The notes beneath the pieces were generated by a model that was given only the letters and a program-made list of their open reading frames with translations, made no database searches and was not told where the DNA came from. Positions 51,659 through 60,166 of a DNA stretch of 64,000 bases are shown in pieces. How positions within the stretch are numbered: the stretch's first letter is position 1; every line of letters starts with the position of its first letter. The translations under genes and the position numbers were made by a program. The DNA comes from an uncultured Clostridia bacterium (GTDB lineage: Bacteria; Bacillota; Clostridia; Christensenellales; UBA3700), in the NCBI GenBank assembly GCA_947246685.1, contig CAMXSN010000005.1:1-64000 (forward strand). The letters are read 5' to 3'.

Positions 51659-53173
51659 TTATAATATTTTTGCATAATAGCATTGATCAAGATAACCGAA
51701 TTCCACTTCACTTGGGAAAAAGTTCCCACCAGCATTTGAAAAAGCAACCATAGTAAATGCCCAATCGGACAACTCATTGGGTAACAATAAACACTGTGCC
51801 TGTTCATCTTTATATATTGTAACACAAGGCTGCTCATTGTTCCCAAAAAAGCCTACTGATAAAACTCTATATACTACTCCTCGTTCTTTGTTTGATTTAA
51901 GTTTAGGAATATCTAAATTTCCTTGCCGTGTATAATCAAAGTAACATTTAGCCCCACGTTGATTATAATAATACTCTTTATCATTTGGTGAAATTGGTTC
52001 TATTGGAAGTTTCGAATGCATTCTCGTGAAATAATCGTTTAAATTTGCAACAGCCAAATAGTTTAACAGCACCTTATGTTCTTCAACCGTTTTCTCTTTA
52101 TAATCCTGAATATTTTTAAACCCGGAAAAATAATTCAATAGACAAATGAAGTATAAAAATGAATCAGCGTAGTTTCCTGAAAAAGACTTATACCAAGCAT
52201 CATTTTGATTAACGATTATTTGCTTAAACATTTTGTATAAGTTTAATTTGTTCTCATCAATATTAAACCATTCGTTAGAAAGTAGCTTTAACTTTTTTGC
52301 TTCTTCATGTGAAGTATATTTTAAATCAAACACTATGTTTTTCAAAAACTTTGACACTAATCCGGCAAGCATATCTGCAATACGAATACCCGCCGAATTT
52401 TTTGAATCTTCTTCATAAGCATCTTTAATTCCAATCCGTTTGGCAGCATAAAGAGTTTTTCCGTTCCCTTCCCTGTCTATGGTCAAACTATACTCTTCAA
52501 TTCCCTTTTCCGTTAAATACTTTTTGAATCCGATAAACGCAATACCATAATCCCAATCAATTACAAACCGCTCCTTATAGTCATCTAATAAAAGTAATGC
52601 CTGTTGAAAAGCACTCGTTTCCATTTGTTTATGCTGAACATCTTGATTAGCTACGATTCTTTGTTGCATAAATTTTTTAAGCTCATTAACTAAACTGCCG
52701 TCATTTTTATATATAGCTTCAAAAACATTTCGCGGTTCATTCATAACTAATATTTTAGTGATAGTATATCTTAAGCTATCCATATCGAATAATGGAAAGT
52801 TCAGATAATCGCCAAACAATTGATTTATTACATACTCAATTTTATTGAAAGCAGAATAATATATGTATAAATTATTATCTATAACAAAATTAAAATATTC
52901 GGTCAACATTGAAACAGTAAGCTTATCTAAGCTTGCAAACCCATGTTTAATGTGCTTAGGTCTTATAATTTCACTTTTCATTTCCGCAACAGTAAATTTC
53001 GCTTTGTATGCACTTTCAAAGCATAAATAATTATTTAATATTTCATTAGCTTTATTCTCATTAAAACCCACAATAACACTTACGAAGTCATGCTCATAAT
53101 TTGCGGATAGAACTGTTTCTTTGTTTATTTTACGGCTATGCGCCGATTCATCATAAAAAAACACGTATGACAT
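51659..53173 (-). CDS. DUF3800-like protein (predicted RNase H-fold nuclease)
   Basis: 504 residues. The N-terminus 'MSYVFFYDESAHSRK' has the DES motif of DUF3800, and 'LTIDREGNGKTL' with 'AGIRIADMLAGLVSK' near residue 265 supplies the later acidic residues. DUF3800 proteins are thought to have an RNase H-like fold and are common in defence islands. The C-terminal 230 residues are unfamiliar. GGAG precedes the ATG, 11 bp after the HEPN gene: third gene of an operon. AT-rich compared with the element. Confidence 0.7.
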   Translation of the reverse strand: MSYVFFYDESAHSRKINKETVLSANYEHDFVSVIVGFNENKANEILNNYLCFESAYKAKFTVAEMKSEIIRPKHIKHGFASLDKLTVSMLTEYFNFVIDNNLYIYYSAFNKIEYVINQLFGDYLNFPLFDMDSLRYTITKILVMNEPRNVFEAIYKNDGSLVNELKKFMQQRIVANQDVQHKQMETSAFQQALLLLDDYKERFVIDWDYGIAFIGFKKYLTEKGIEEYSLTIDREGNGKTLYAAKRIGIKDAYEEDSKNSAGIRIADMLAGLVSKFLKNIVFDLKYTSHEEAKKLKLLSNEWFNIDENKLNLYKMFKQIIVNQNDAWYKSFSGNYADSFLYFICLLNYFSGFKNIQDYKEKTVEEHKVLLNYLAVANLNDYFTRMHSKLPIEPISPNDKEYYYNQRGAKCYFDYTRQGNLDIPKLKSNKERGVVYRVLSVGFFGNNEQPCVTIYKDEQAQCLLLPNELSDWAFTMVAFSNAGGNFFPSEVEFGYLDQCYYAKIL

Positions 53174-53184
53174 ACCTAACTCCC

Positions 53185-53838
53185 CTATACTCTAATTTCT
53201 CTGCCAAACAACTCTAATTTCTCTGCACAGGCGTTTATAGAAGTTGTAAACCCTTGTCTAAACTCACTTGGAAGCAAGCATTTCAAATTGATAATATTGT
53301 GTTTTAAGGTGCTATCCACTACACCATCAACCGAGCATTTATTATAGCTTTCCGCAAATAAGAAATTATGATGTCCTACTTTATTTCTTAAGACTCGCAT
53401 TGCATCCAAATTTAATTGTAATAAATTTAATTCATATATAGTTGCAAATATACTTTTATTAGCCAAAACCATCTCATTAAGCTCTTTTAGCGTCAACTGT
53501 TCCAACGTAAGCGATACGGAGCTGTACTGCGCTTGTTTATTCTTAAATCGTGCTGTTTTAACCAACTTATTTTCATTATCTTCAAATTCATTTCCAAGAC
53601 ATGCACGTAAAAACTCTTCTACCATAGACAGATATATATACAAAGCATCTCTTAACCGTTTATCATATCGATATAAATCGGATACTTTTTTATAAGTAGG
53701 CTTTTTTTCTGCAACTTTGCAATAATCTATTACACGACGATATTGAACTATTCCTTTCAAAGCTATATACTTTCGAGCTTCGGCTCTTTCCTCTGAATTT
53801 TTATAAACCATCTCTTCCATTAATTCGTTCGGATTCAT
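53185..53838 (-). CDS. Abi_2/HEPN-like protein, probable RNase toxin
   Basis: 217 residues, all helical. 'YRYDKRLRDALYIYLSMVEE' resembles the Abi_2 (AbiD/F) core, and 'RVLRNKVGHHN' near residue 150 is the RNxxxH active-site motif of HEPN ribonucleases. Its ATG shares one base with the stop of the nucleotidyltransferase gene (TAATG). HEPN toxins are often neutralised by an adjacent nucleotidyltransferase, which fits here. Confidence 0.72.
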   Translation of the reverse strand: MNPNELMEEMVYKNSEERAEARKYIALKGIVQYRRVIDYCKVAEKKPTYKKVSDLYRYDKRLRDALYIYLSMVEEFLRACLGNEFEDNENKLVKTARFKNKQAQYSSVSLTLEQLTLKELNEMVLANKSIFATIYELNLLQLNLDAMRVLRNKVGHHNFLFAESYNKCSVDGVVDSTLKHNIINLKCLLPSEFRQGFTTSINACAEKLELFGREIRV

Positions 53839-54461
53839 TACCGCTTACCCCCATAATTATTTACTTCCTCAATAAATATCGCACATGAAGCTATACGTTG
53901 ATCTTTGGGTTTGGTCCTCTCTTTTATTTTTCTCTCAACAACTTTATCAATGATTGAATTCTGCGCCCTATAATCTAACGAACGAAATCTTTGATATGTA
54001 CAACTGTTACGGTTAGGCAATTTATTCCAAACATAATTATTATCTTGACTACGACGCGTTATATAAGATTCGGCTTTATCTTCCATAACAATAGCGAAAT
54101 CAAAACTAAATTTTTCGTTATCTACTGTAAATTTTCCGCTATTATCCGAAACTCGGACTGTAATAACAGAAGTTGAATTTTCTACTTTTTCATTTGCATT
54201 TTTTAATGCATTAAAAGTAGCAAAAAAATCTTTGCGAACAGTATCGGCATCAAAGCATTTACAATTACAAGTCAAAATAAGTTGGTAATCCATATCGTAA
54301 ACTCCGTTATCGTCGCACACAACAGCGTTATAACGTGCAGAACCAACCAATCTAGGATCTATTCTATATTTCGGTTTAAGCCTTTTCTGCAATTCACGAA
54401 CAATTTTTAAAGCTCGTGCGTTGGCAACTTTTCTTTCTTTTTTTGATACAAATCTTATCAT
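53838..54461 (-). CDS. Pol-beta-type nucleotidyltransferase
   Basis: 207 residues. 'VGSARYNAVV' and 'YDMDYQLIL' supply the G-S and D-x-D metal-binding residues; 'FSFDFAIVME' near residue 125 supplies the third Asp, so the catalytic triad is complete. The 15-residue gap between GS and DxD is longer than in most MNT antitoxins and recalls OAS/CD-NTase enzymes. It is first in a three-gene operon with the HEPN and DUF3800-like genes. Either an AMPylating antitoxin or a signal-nucleotide synthase. Confidence 0.72.
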   Translation of the reverse strand: MIRFVSKKERKVANARALKIVRELQKRLKPKYRIDPRLVGSARYNAVVCDDNGVYDMDYQLILTCNCKCFDADTVRKDFFATFNALKNANEKVENSTSVITVRVSDNSGKFTVDNEKFSFDFAIVMEDKAESYITRRSQDNNYVWNKLPNRNSCTYQRFRSLDYRAQNSIIDKVVERKIKERTKPKDQRIASCAIFIEEVNNYGGKR

Positions 54462-54497
54462 ATTTGATTTTCCTTTGTCAGCAATTTTACTACATTA

Positions 54498-54526
54498 AAT
54501 ATATCATTTTTATAGACAAAAATCAA
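54498..54526 (-). promoter_or_regulatory. Promoter of the NTase-HEPN-DUF3800 operon
   Basis: Minus strand TTGATT (54521-54526), 17 bp, TATATT (54498-54503), 37 bp before the ATG of the nucleotidyltransferase. Confidence 0.6.
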
Positions 54527-54567
54527 GTCGATAATTCATAACCTGCTTGTAAATAGAGTCATAAACT

Positions 54568-54659
54568 AGTCAATAGTCAAAATCGAAAATGCAATAATTA
54601 ATCAAAACAATCTATAGTAAAATGGCTGTGGCAGGTTTTTCTCTAACTTGCCACAGCCA
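54568..54659 (-). terminator. DUF2971 terminator plus a degenerate third copy of the flank repeat
   Basis: TGGCTGTGGCA (54623-54633) pairs with TGCCACAGCCA (54649-54659), eight bases past the DUF2971 stop, and runs into TTTTAC on the minus strand. Beside it, AGTCAAAA...GAAAATGCA...TCAAAAC...TATAGTA at 54575-54618 resembles the middle of the 163-bp repeats, which also sits next to a terminator. Confidence 0.6.
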
Positions 54660-54666
54660 CTTCCTA

Positions 54667-56028
54667 TTATAATACTCTATAATAATCAAATTTATATTTA
54701 TCTGCTTTCAAATACATTTGGAAAACAGGGATATTCTTTTTCTTGGCTATTTCCATTATACGCTGTTTGGGAATCTCCTCCATATTTGCCCCTAAAAATA
54801 CTTTGCGGGCTTTGGGAAGTTTCATTGTATCTTTATTCCCCAATTGAAAAATTCGCCATTCTTCTTCGTAATCCCAATCCGAGCTTTTTCCCAAAAGACC
54901 ATACATGATTTTTTCAAACGCAACGGCAGGAATCATATTATTCTTTTTGTAATTAAACAAATTTTTTGTGTCAAAAAGAGCTTTCGACAACAAAGGCCGT
55001 TCGTCCGAATAATGTACGGGAAAAAGCATAAGTTGCGCAATCAATAAATCGTTCGGTTGATAAGATACCGTCGCAGTAAAATCATATTCAAGACAAAAAC
55101 CATAATGCTTATTAGCATAGTGCGACCACATTAGTGACGAATCCATTTTTTTGCTTAAACAAGTTACTCTAAACTGATTGGAAACAACTTGCCTTGCTTT
55201 CTTCATGGCTTCTTTTGATATTGTATCAAATTGTTCTTTTATCGAATCTATATCTTTTATCGAATACTGATTCCCCTTTATCATTGTCGCTAAATTCAAT
55301 ATTAAATCGATACCCGTCAATCCGATTTCTTCATCTTCGTAAAGCATTTCACTTGGATTATTCTCCATTTTCCACTTCATGTCATGCCGAGCTGCCGCAA
55401 TGGAAAATTCGGGGTTTTGAAGATTTGAAGATAATGATGCTTGAAAAGTCGGATTATCAAACATTAAATCAACTATTTTTTGTTTATCAAAAATTGTAAG
55501 TTGATTGCTGAAGATCCTCTTAAATAACGTAACATCGCTTTCTGACAAACTACATACGCTATCTAATACCGCTTTCTCAATAGGATCGTCCCCAACTAAA
55601 AGCGTCGCTGTATCTCGCATAACAGAAACAACCATATCCATATTTTCTTCAAGCAATTCGATTGAATCGTCCGATTGTTCAAATAGCGTTTGAATTATCT
55701 CTCTATTTTGCGGTGTATATTGATGTTGTTGTTTCAGTTGCTGTATCATTATATCGCGCACTATTTGTGATTGCGAAAATCCTAAATAACAATCGAATGG
55801 ATCGTTAAACTTTGCAGGATTTTGAAAATACAAAACATCTTTCTCGAAGTTTTCTATATTATAATCAATCGTGTCTTTCGTTCGCTTATCGCTTTCGCAA
55901 ACTGAACAATATTTATATAAGGGTAAATTGATATAAGGTAGCTTTTCATCCCTTATCGCTTTACCATCCTTACTCAAATCCGAATTGAATAATCTATGTA
56001 TAAATCTTTGTACTATTTCTTCCGTCAT
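54667..56028 (-). CDS. DUF2971 protein
   Basis: 453 residues. 'VLYFQNPAKFNDPFDCYLGF' near residue 55 and 'TCLSKKMDSSLMWSHYANKH' with 'YGFCLEYDF' near residue 305 are the DUF2971 signature blocks; 'EEEWRIFQLG' follows. The family is common in mobile and defence regions and its function is unknown. GGGAG precedes the ATG; its own TTGTTT-17-TATAAT promoter lies at 56051-56079. Low GC marks it as acquired. Confidence 0.78.
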   Translation of the reverse strand: MTEEIVQRFIHRLFNSDLSKDGKAIRDEKLPYINLPLYKYCSVCESDKRTKDTIDYNIENFEKDVLYFQNPAKFNDPFDCYLGFSQSQIVRDIMIQQLKQQHQYTPQNREIIQTLFEQSDDSIELLEENMDMVVSVMRDTATLLVGDDPIEKAVLDSVCSLSESDVTLFKRIFSNQLTIFDKQKIVDLMFDNPTFQASLSSNLQNPEFSIAAARHDMKWKMENNPSEMLYEDEEIGLTGIDLILNLATMIKGNQYSIKDIDSIKEQFDTISKEAMKKARQVVSNQFRVTCLSKKMDSSLMWSHYANKHYGFCLEYDFTATVSYQPNDLLIAQLMLFPVHYSDERPLLSKALFDTKNLFNYKKNNMIPAVAFEKIMYGLLGKSSDWDYEEEWRIFQLGNKDTMKLPKARKVFLGANMEEIPKQRIMEIAKKKNIPVFQMYLKADKYKFDYYRVL

Positions 56029-56050
56029 TTGTTAAACTCCCACCTTTATA

Positions 56051-56079
56051 ATTATAACATAAAATTTAATGAAAAACAA
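56051..56079 (-). promoter_or_regulatory. Promoter of the DUF2971 gene
   Basis: Minus strand TTGTTT (56074-56079), 17 bp, TATAAT (56051-56056), 23 bp before the start codon. Confidence 0.6.
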
Positions 56080-56160
56080 TAGTAACACTTGTAATTAAAC
56101 ACCCAAGAAATTATTACGACAGAAAAAAATATTATTGCCTTCTTTCATGATGTTATAAAA

Positions 56161-56323
56161 GTCGTCGGTTCAAATCCTGTTTTTGATTGATTTACATATA
56201 AAGACAGTAGTCAAAACCAAAAATGCACGATTTTGCTAAAAACCACAATATATAGTATGACAAAGCCCGAAAACTTTCGTTTTCGGGCTTTATTTGGTAG
56301 GACAGTATTTTCGTCCTACAAAT
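56161..56323. repeat. 163-bp direct repeat, right copy (tRNA-Thr 3' flank)
   Basis: Second copy of the repeat at 51325-51488, with terminator stem 56262-56274/56279-56291 that also serves tRNA-Thr. It begins with the T-arm-like GTCGGTTCAAATCCTG but no tRNA body precedes it; bases 56029-56160 hold only the DUF2971 promoter. Confidence 0.75.
56296..56322 (+). repeat. Boundary repeat, copy 5
   Basis: GTAGGAC-AGTATTTTC-GTCCTAC, identical to copy 3, ending eight bases before the CCA end of tRNA-Thr. Confidence 0.65.
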
Positions 56324-56324
56324 A

Positions 56325-56400
56325 TGGAGCTACTGGCCAGATTCGAACTGGCGACCTGTTCATTACGAGTGAACTGCTCTACCTGCTGAGCCACAGTAGC
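56325..56400 (-). tRNA. tRNA-Thr (anticodon CGT)
   Basis: 76 bases with encoded CCA. Acceptor GCTACTG/CAGTAGC, D-arm GCTC...GAGC, anticodon stem GTTCA/TGAAC with loop CTCGTAA (anticodon CGT, reads ACG), T-arm GCCAG-TTCGAAT-CTGGC. All stems pair. It marks the right edge of the integrated region. Confidence 0.95.
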
Positions 56401-56490
56401 GCGATGCGGAAAATCCGCATTCTTAATTTGATCTTAGCAATCAAGCTAATATATTATATACTGTATTTTTTTATTTGTCAACGCAATTTT

Positions 56491-57882
56491 TTAGAAATCT
56501 GCATTGCCTGTCGTACGCGAGAACGGAATGACGTCTCTTATATTCTGCATACCTGTGAGATACATGATCAAACGCTCGAAACCAAGTCCGTAACCGGCGT
56601 GTTTTACTCCGCCGTAACGTCTTAAATCGAGATACCACCAATAATCTTCTTCGTTAAGTCCCAACTCTTTAAGTCTTGCCGTAAGCAAATCGAGCCTTTC
56701 TTCTCTCTGACTTCCGCCGATGATCTCTCCGACGCCGGGAACAAGCAAATCGACAGCGGCAACCGTCTTGCCGTCGTCGTTGAGACGCATATAAAATGCC
56801 TTAATCTCCTTGGGATAGTCTGTGACAAACACCGGTTTGCCGAAAATCTTTTCGGTAAGATATCTCTCGTGTTCGGTCTGCAAATCAGCGCCCCAATACA
56901 CTGGATATTGGAATTCGTCCTTATGTTTTTCAAGCAAATCAATAGCCTCTGTGTAAGTAACCTTGGCAAAATCGCTCTCAACTATACCTTGCAATCTCTC
57001 CAACAGTCCTTTGTCCATGAAGTTGTTGAAAAACGCCATCTCTTCGGGACACTTCTCCAATACGTCCTTGATAACGTATTTGACCATATCTCTCGCCAAA
57101 TTCATATCGTCCTGCAAATCCGCAAAAGCTATCTCAGGCTCTATCATCCAGAATTCCGACGCATGACGGTTAGTGTAACTTTTCTCAGCTCTAAACGTAG
57201 GTCCGAACGTATAGACGTTTCTGAATGCCAAAGCAAAGCACTCGGCATTAAGCTGACCGCTGACCGTTAAGTTTGCGGATTTGCCAAAAAAGTCTTTGGA
57301 ATAATCTATCTCCCCCGACTTGGTCTTTGGAGGCTCTTTCATATCGAGCGTTGTCACTCTAAACATTTCGCCTGCGCCCTCGCAGTCGCTCGTAGTAATA
57401 AGAGGAGTGTTGACGTATACGAAATTCCTCTGCGCAAAAAACGCATGGATTGCCTGAGCCGCAACCGATCTCACTCTGAAAACAGCTTGAAAAGTATTGG
57501 CTCTCGGTCTGAGATGCGCAATCTCTCTCAGATATTCCATCGTGTGTCTTTTCTTCTGCAACGGATACGACGGAGTAGACGTCGCTTCGATTTCTACTTT
57601 TTCCGCCTTGATTTCATAGGGCTGCTTGTTCTCGGGAGTGAGCACAATCGTGCCGGTGACGCTGATACCCGCACCCACGTTCTGCGCAACGACGCTCTTA
57701 TAGTTTTGAAGATCGGCGTCGATAATGATCTGTGTCGACTTGAAATACGTTCCGTCGTTAAGCTCTATAAACGCAAAATTTTTGCTGTCGCGGATCGTTC
57801 TTACCCATCCGCATACGGACACCTGAGCGTTGCCGTATTTTTGATAATCCAATGCAAGTTCTTTAAGCGTAAGTCGTGTCAT
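56491..57882 (-). CDS. asnS: Asparaginyl-tRNA synthetase
   Basis: 463 residues, class IIb synthetase charging tRNA-Asn. The N-terminal OB-fold ('[20 protein letters not shown]') precedes the catalytic core with motif 2 '[20 protein letters not shown]' and motif 3 '[15 protein letters not shown]'. TTGTAA-17-TATACT promoter at 57915-57943; no T-box found. Confidence 0.95.
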   Translation of the reverse strand: MTRLTLKELALDYQKYGNAQVSVCGWVRTIRDSKNFAFIELNDGTYFKSTQIIIDADLQNYKSVVAQNVGAGISVTGTIVLTPENKQPYEIKAEKVEIEATSTPSYPLQKKRHTMEYLREIAHLRPRANTFQAVFRVRSVAAQAIHAFFAQRNFVYVNTPLITTSDCEGAGEMFRVTTLDMKEPPKTKSGEIDYSKDFFGKSANLTVSGQLNAECFALAFRNVYTFGPTFRAEKSYTNRHASEFWMIEPEIAFADLQDDMNLARDMVKYVIKDVLEKCPEEMAFFNNFMDKGLLERLQGIVESDFAKVTYTEAIDLLEKHKDEFQYPVYWGADLQTEHERYLTEKIFGKPVFVTDYPKEIKAFYMRLNDDGKTVAAVDLLVPGVGEIIGGSQREERLDLLTARLKELGLNEEDYWWYLDLRRYGGVKHAGYGLGFERLIMYLTGMQNIRDVIPFSRTTGNADF

Positions 57883-57914
57883 TCAAATCGCCTCTTTCTA
57901 TATTAATATATTAG

Positions 57915-57943
57915 AGTATATCACAGTTAAAATCAAATTACAA
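57915..57943 (-). promoter_or_regulatory. Promoter of asnS
   Basis: Minus strand TTGTAA (57938-57943), 17 bp, TATACT (57915-57920), 32 bp before the ATG. Confidence 0.6.
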
Positions 57944-58121
57944 ACGGATTTCGTATATTTGCCTTTTTTATAAATATTACCCTCTATTTTTCAAATAACG
58001 CTCATATAAAAAGCCCTTTTCCTAAATTTACCTTTAACAGTAATAATCGACACGGAGTGGGAAAAACTTTTGATTAAACGTAAAATTTTGTTCAAAATTG
58101 CAAAAAATTTCAATTTGGGTA

Positions 58122-58150
58122 TTGATTTTGAAAAACGCATAATGTATAAT
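58122..58150 (+). promoter_or_regulatory. Promoter of the structured RNA
   Basis: TTGATT (58122-58127), 17 bp, TATAAT (58145-58150). Confidence 0.65.
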
Positions 58151-58155
58151 ATAGA

Positions 58156-58350
58156 TACACAAACGAGATGCACATTGTACCGCACTCTTGAATAGGGAAT
58201 CCGGAGTTGGAGGTCGGCTGGCGCGCCTTACCGCCACGGCGGTTGAAGGATTACAAAACACCTACACAGGATACCCACCTGCTATAAAGCGGGTTCAGAA
58301 TTGCTCTCGATTGTGTAATCAAAAAAACTCCGCTGACAGCGGAGTTTTTT
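58156..58350 (+). ncRNA. Structured non-coding RNA, possibly 6S RNA
   Basis: About 195 bases with its own promoter and terminator. The ends pair: ACACAA-a-CGAGA (58157-58168) with TCTCG-a-TTGTGT (58305-58316). Inside are ACCGCC-AC-GGCGGT and ACCTGC...GCGGGT hairpins. AAAAAACTCCGC/GCGGAGTTTTTT ends it. Length, long closing stem and lack of an associated downstream gene fit 6S RNA, but I cannot confirm the class; the sequence is higher in GC than its surroundings. Confidence 0.6.
58322..58350 (+). terminator. Terminator of the structured RNA
   Basis: ACTCCGCTGACAGCGGAGT stem-loop flanked by A6 and T6. The symmetric A/T arms make it effective in both directions, so it may also stop the membrane-protein operon that ends at 58368. 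Confidence 0.85.
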
Positions 58351-58367
58351 GCTTATCTATATTGCTA

Positions 58368-59351
58368 TTATTTCAAATCCGTCTCTATTGGATTATCCAA
58401 CACAGCGTCTTTATATTTTTTGGTCGGATCGACGACGTGTTGCGCGTCTCTGTAATATTTCTTGCCGCAATAATGATAATAGTTGACCATATCGTACGTT
58501 TGATTGAGCACGGTCGCAATGCCTACTACTATTATTATTCCAAATCCAAGCGTCACCATTCCCACAAGCGCAAACATCAGCAACGCTGCTAAATACAGAA
58601 CGAAATATACCCCCAAAGCGTCCTTAAACGCCCTGCCAGACATCTTGAAATTAGTGATAAAGCTCTCTTTAATCGTCATATCTGACACGACGTAAGCAGG
58701 TCTCCAACCTGCAAAAAGAGCTCGCCTTATAGAAAAAGTCAACAACGCTGTAAAATATCCCAATACCAATCCTGCAAAGTTATTCCATGCGGAAAGCAAA
58801 AATCCCAGTCCGAGACTCAATCCCGCAATAACGATAAAGCTGGCAATAGACATACCGACGTACGCAATCGAAAACTTGAACGACTTGTATATATTGGCTA
58901 CGAAATTGGACGCAAAGCCGTATTCGCTATCCGACGACATAAACGCATTGATGGTATCTGCAACGGTATAAAGACACATATGATAGAATACAAAAAATAG
59001 CAATCCGAGAATTACCACGGCGATACCGCCGCCCCATATCTGTCCCGCGTGCTCTTTGATCAAAGAACCGATCTGTTTGAACGTGGCAACAAGCTGCTCG
59101 TATTCTTCGGTTCGTCCGTTCTGCTGCGTACCGTCGCTGTTAACTCCTCGAAATATCGAAGATAGATATTCCTTAACGGCGGTAAAGACGTGCAAGTCTT
59201 CGACGTCTCGCACAAAACTGCTCAATGTGGGAGCCAATATTGCATACCCGATTATTCCAAACACAAGCAAAGCTATCAAAAGCGCAAGAATGATCTTATA
59301 TACAAGCGAAAATTTCGATATCAAAATACTGAAAGAATCTTTTGTAATCAT
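58368..59351 (-). CDS. Polytopic membrane protein
   Basis: 327 residues with about six membrane helices and an extracytoplasmic loop of 80 residues after the first. Family not recognised. It overlaps the previous membrane gene by four bases (ATGA), so the two probably form a complex. Last gene of a leftward operon with a HAD phosphatase. Confidence 0.75.
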   Translation of the reverse strand: MITKDSFSILISKFSLVYKIILALLIALLVFGIIGYAILAPTLSSFVRDVEDLHVFTAVKEYLSSIFRGVNSDGTQQNGRTEEYEQLVATFKQIGSLIKEHAGQIWGGGIAVVILGLLFFVFYHMCLYTVADTINAFMSSDSEYGFASNFVANIYKSFKFSIAYVGMSIASFIVIAGLSLGLGFLLSAWNNFAGLVLGYFTALLTFSIRRALFAGWRPAYVVSDMTIKESFITNFKMSGRAFKDALGVYFVLYLAALLMFALVGMVTLGFGIIIVVGIATVLNQTYDMVNYYHYCGKKYYRDAQHVVDPTKKYKDAVLDNPIETDLK

Positions 59352-60166
59352 ACCTTCAAGTCCTCCCTTTCCAATTCTTCGACGTCAAAATATACCACGT
59401 ACGTCAGAGCGCACGAATAAGATATCATTATCCAATAAAACAATACCGAAAATACCGCCAGCAAATACTTTACTCCGTTGAACGGGAAAATAATAAGGAA
59501 TATCATCGGCAAGACCAACAGAGCCGCTACCCACAGCACGCTGAAAAATAATTTGATACTCTTGGCGCTAAGCGAATAGATCGACTGTCCTATCGCCTTG
59601 AAAAGTCCAAATCCTTTCATCGTCATATTGGGGATAGCCAAGATTGTCACCGCAATAAAATATATTTCCAACAATATAAACAACAACGCAACTATAATGC
59701 ACATTGGCAAAGCGTTGCGGAACAACTTTATCGTAGTATATAGAAACGTGGACATAAGTATAGCCACTACTTCCAAAGATATCAATATGACTATCGAATA
59801 CTTAAAGACTGAAAGAAAGTTGTCGTTGAGATATGTCCAAGCGTTCTTCCAAATACCGCGACTAACGCTACCGTAACGCATATTCTGACGGTTGTAACCC
59901 GACTCCAGACTTATGACGACAAGCGCCAACAACAGCGCGATTGCCAAAAACACGAATTTCCACATATGGTCAAATCCGTTGATTTTTTTGAAAATTTCCA
60001 AAAACGAGTTGTAAGTCTGCTCTTTTCTTCCTATGCTGACAATAACTTCGAGCATAGACAGCGGCTGAATGAAAATACCGAAAATAAGCGTAGGGATCAA
60101 CATCAATCCCATGCTTTTGAGAAAATTCCGTCCCATATATGCAAGAGTCATCCTTGAATAGCTCAT
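59348..60166 (-). CDS. Polytopic membrane protein
   Basis: 272 residues with about six membrane helices; no recognised domain. Start overlaps the stop of the HAD gene by four bases and its own stop overlaps the next gene. Size and topology resemble its partner, suggesting an old duplication. Confidence 0.75.
   Translation of the reverse strand: MSYSRMTLAYMGRNFLKSMGLMLIPTLIFGIFIQPLSMLEVIVSIGRKEQTYNSFLEIFKKINGFDHMWKFVFLAIALLLALVVISLESGYNRQNMRYGSVSRGIWKNAWTYLNDNFLSVFKYSIVILISLEVVAILMSTFLYTTIKLFRNALPMCIIVALLFILLEIYFIAVTILAIPNMTMKGFGLFKAIGQSIYSLSAKSIKLFFSVLWVAALLVLPMIFLIIFPFNGVKYLLAVFSVLFYWIMISYSCALTYVVYFDVEELEREDLKV

Noticed and set aside
57883..58121. T-box leader for asnS (also checked for tyrS and valS)
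   Set aside because: No AGGGTGGNACCGCG-like motif or long leader is present; simple promoters lie close to tyrS and asnS, and valS has only a 122-bp gap.
58188..58592. A + strand frame across the structured RNA
   Set aside because: It runs through RNA stems and a terminator into the antisense of a membrane-protein gene.
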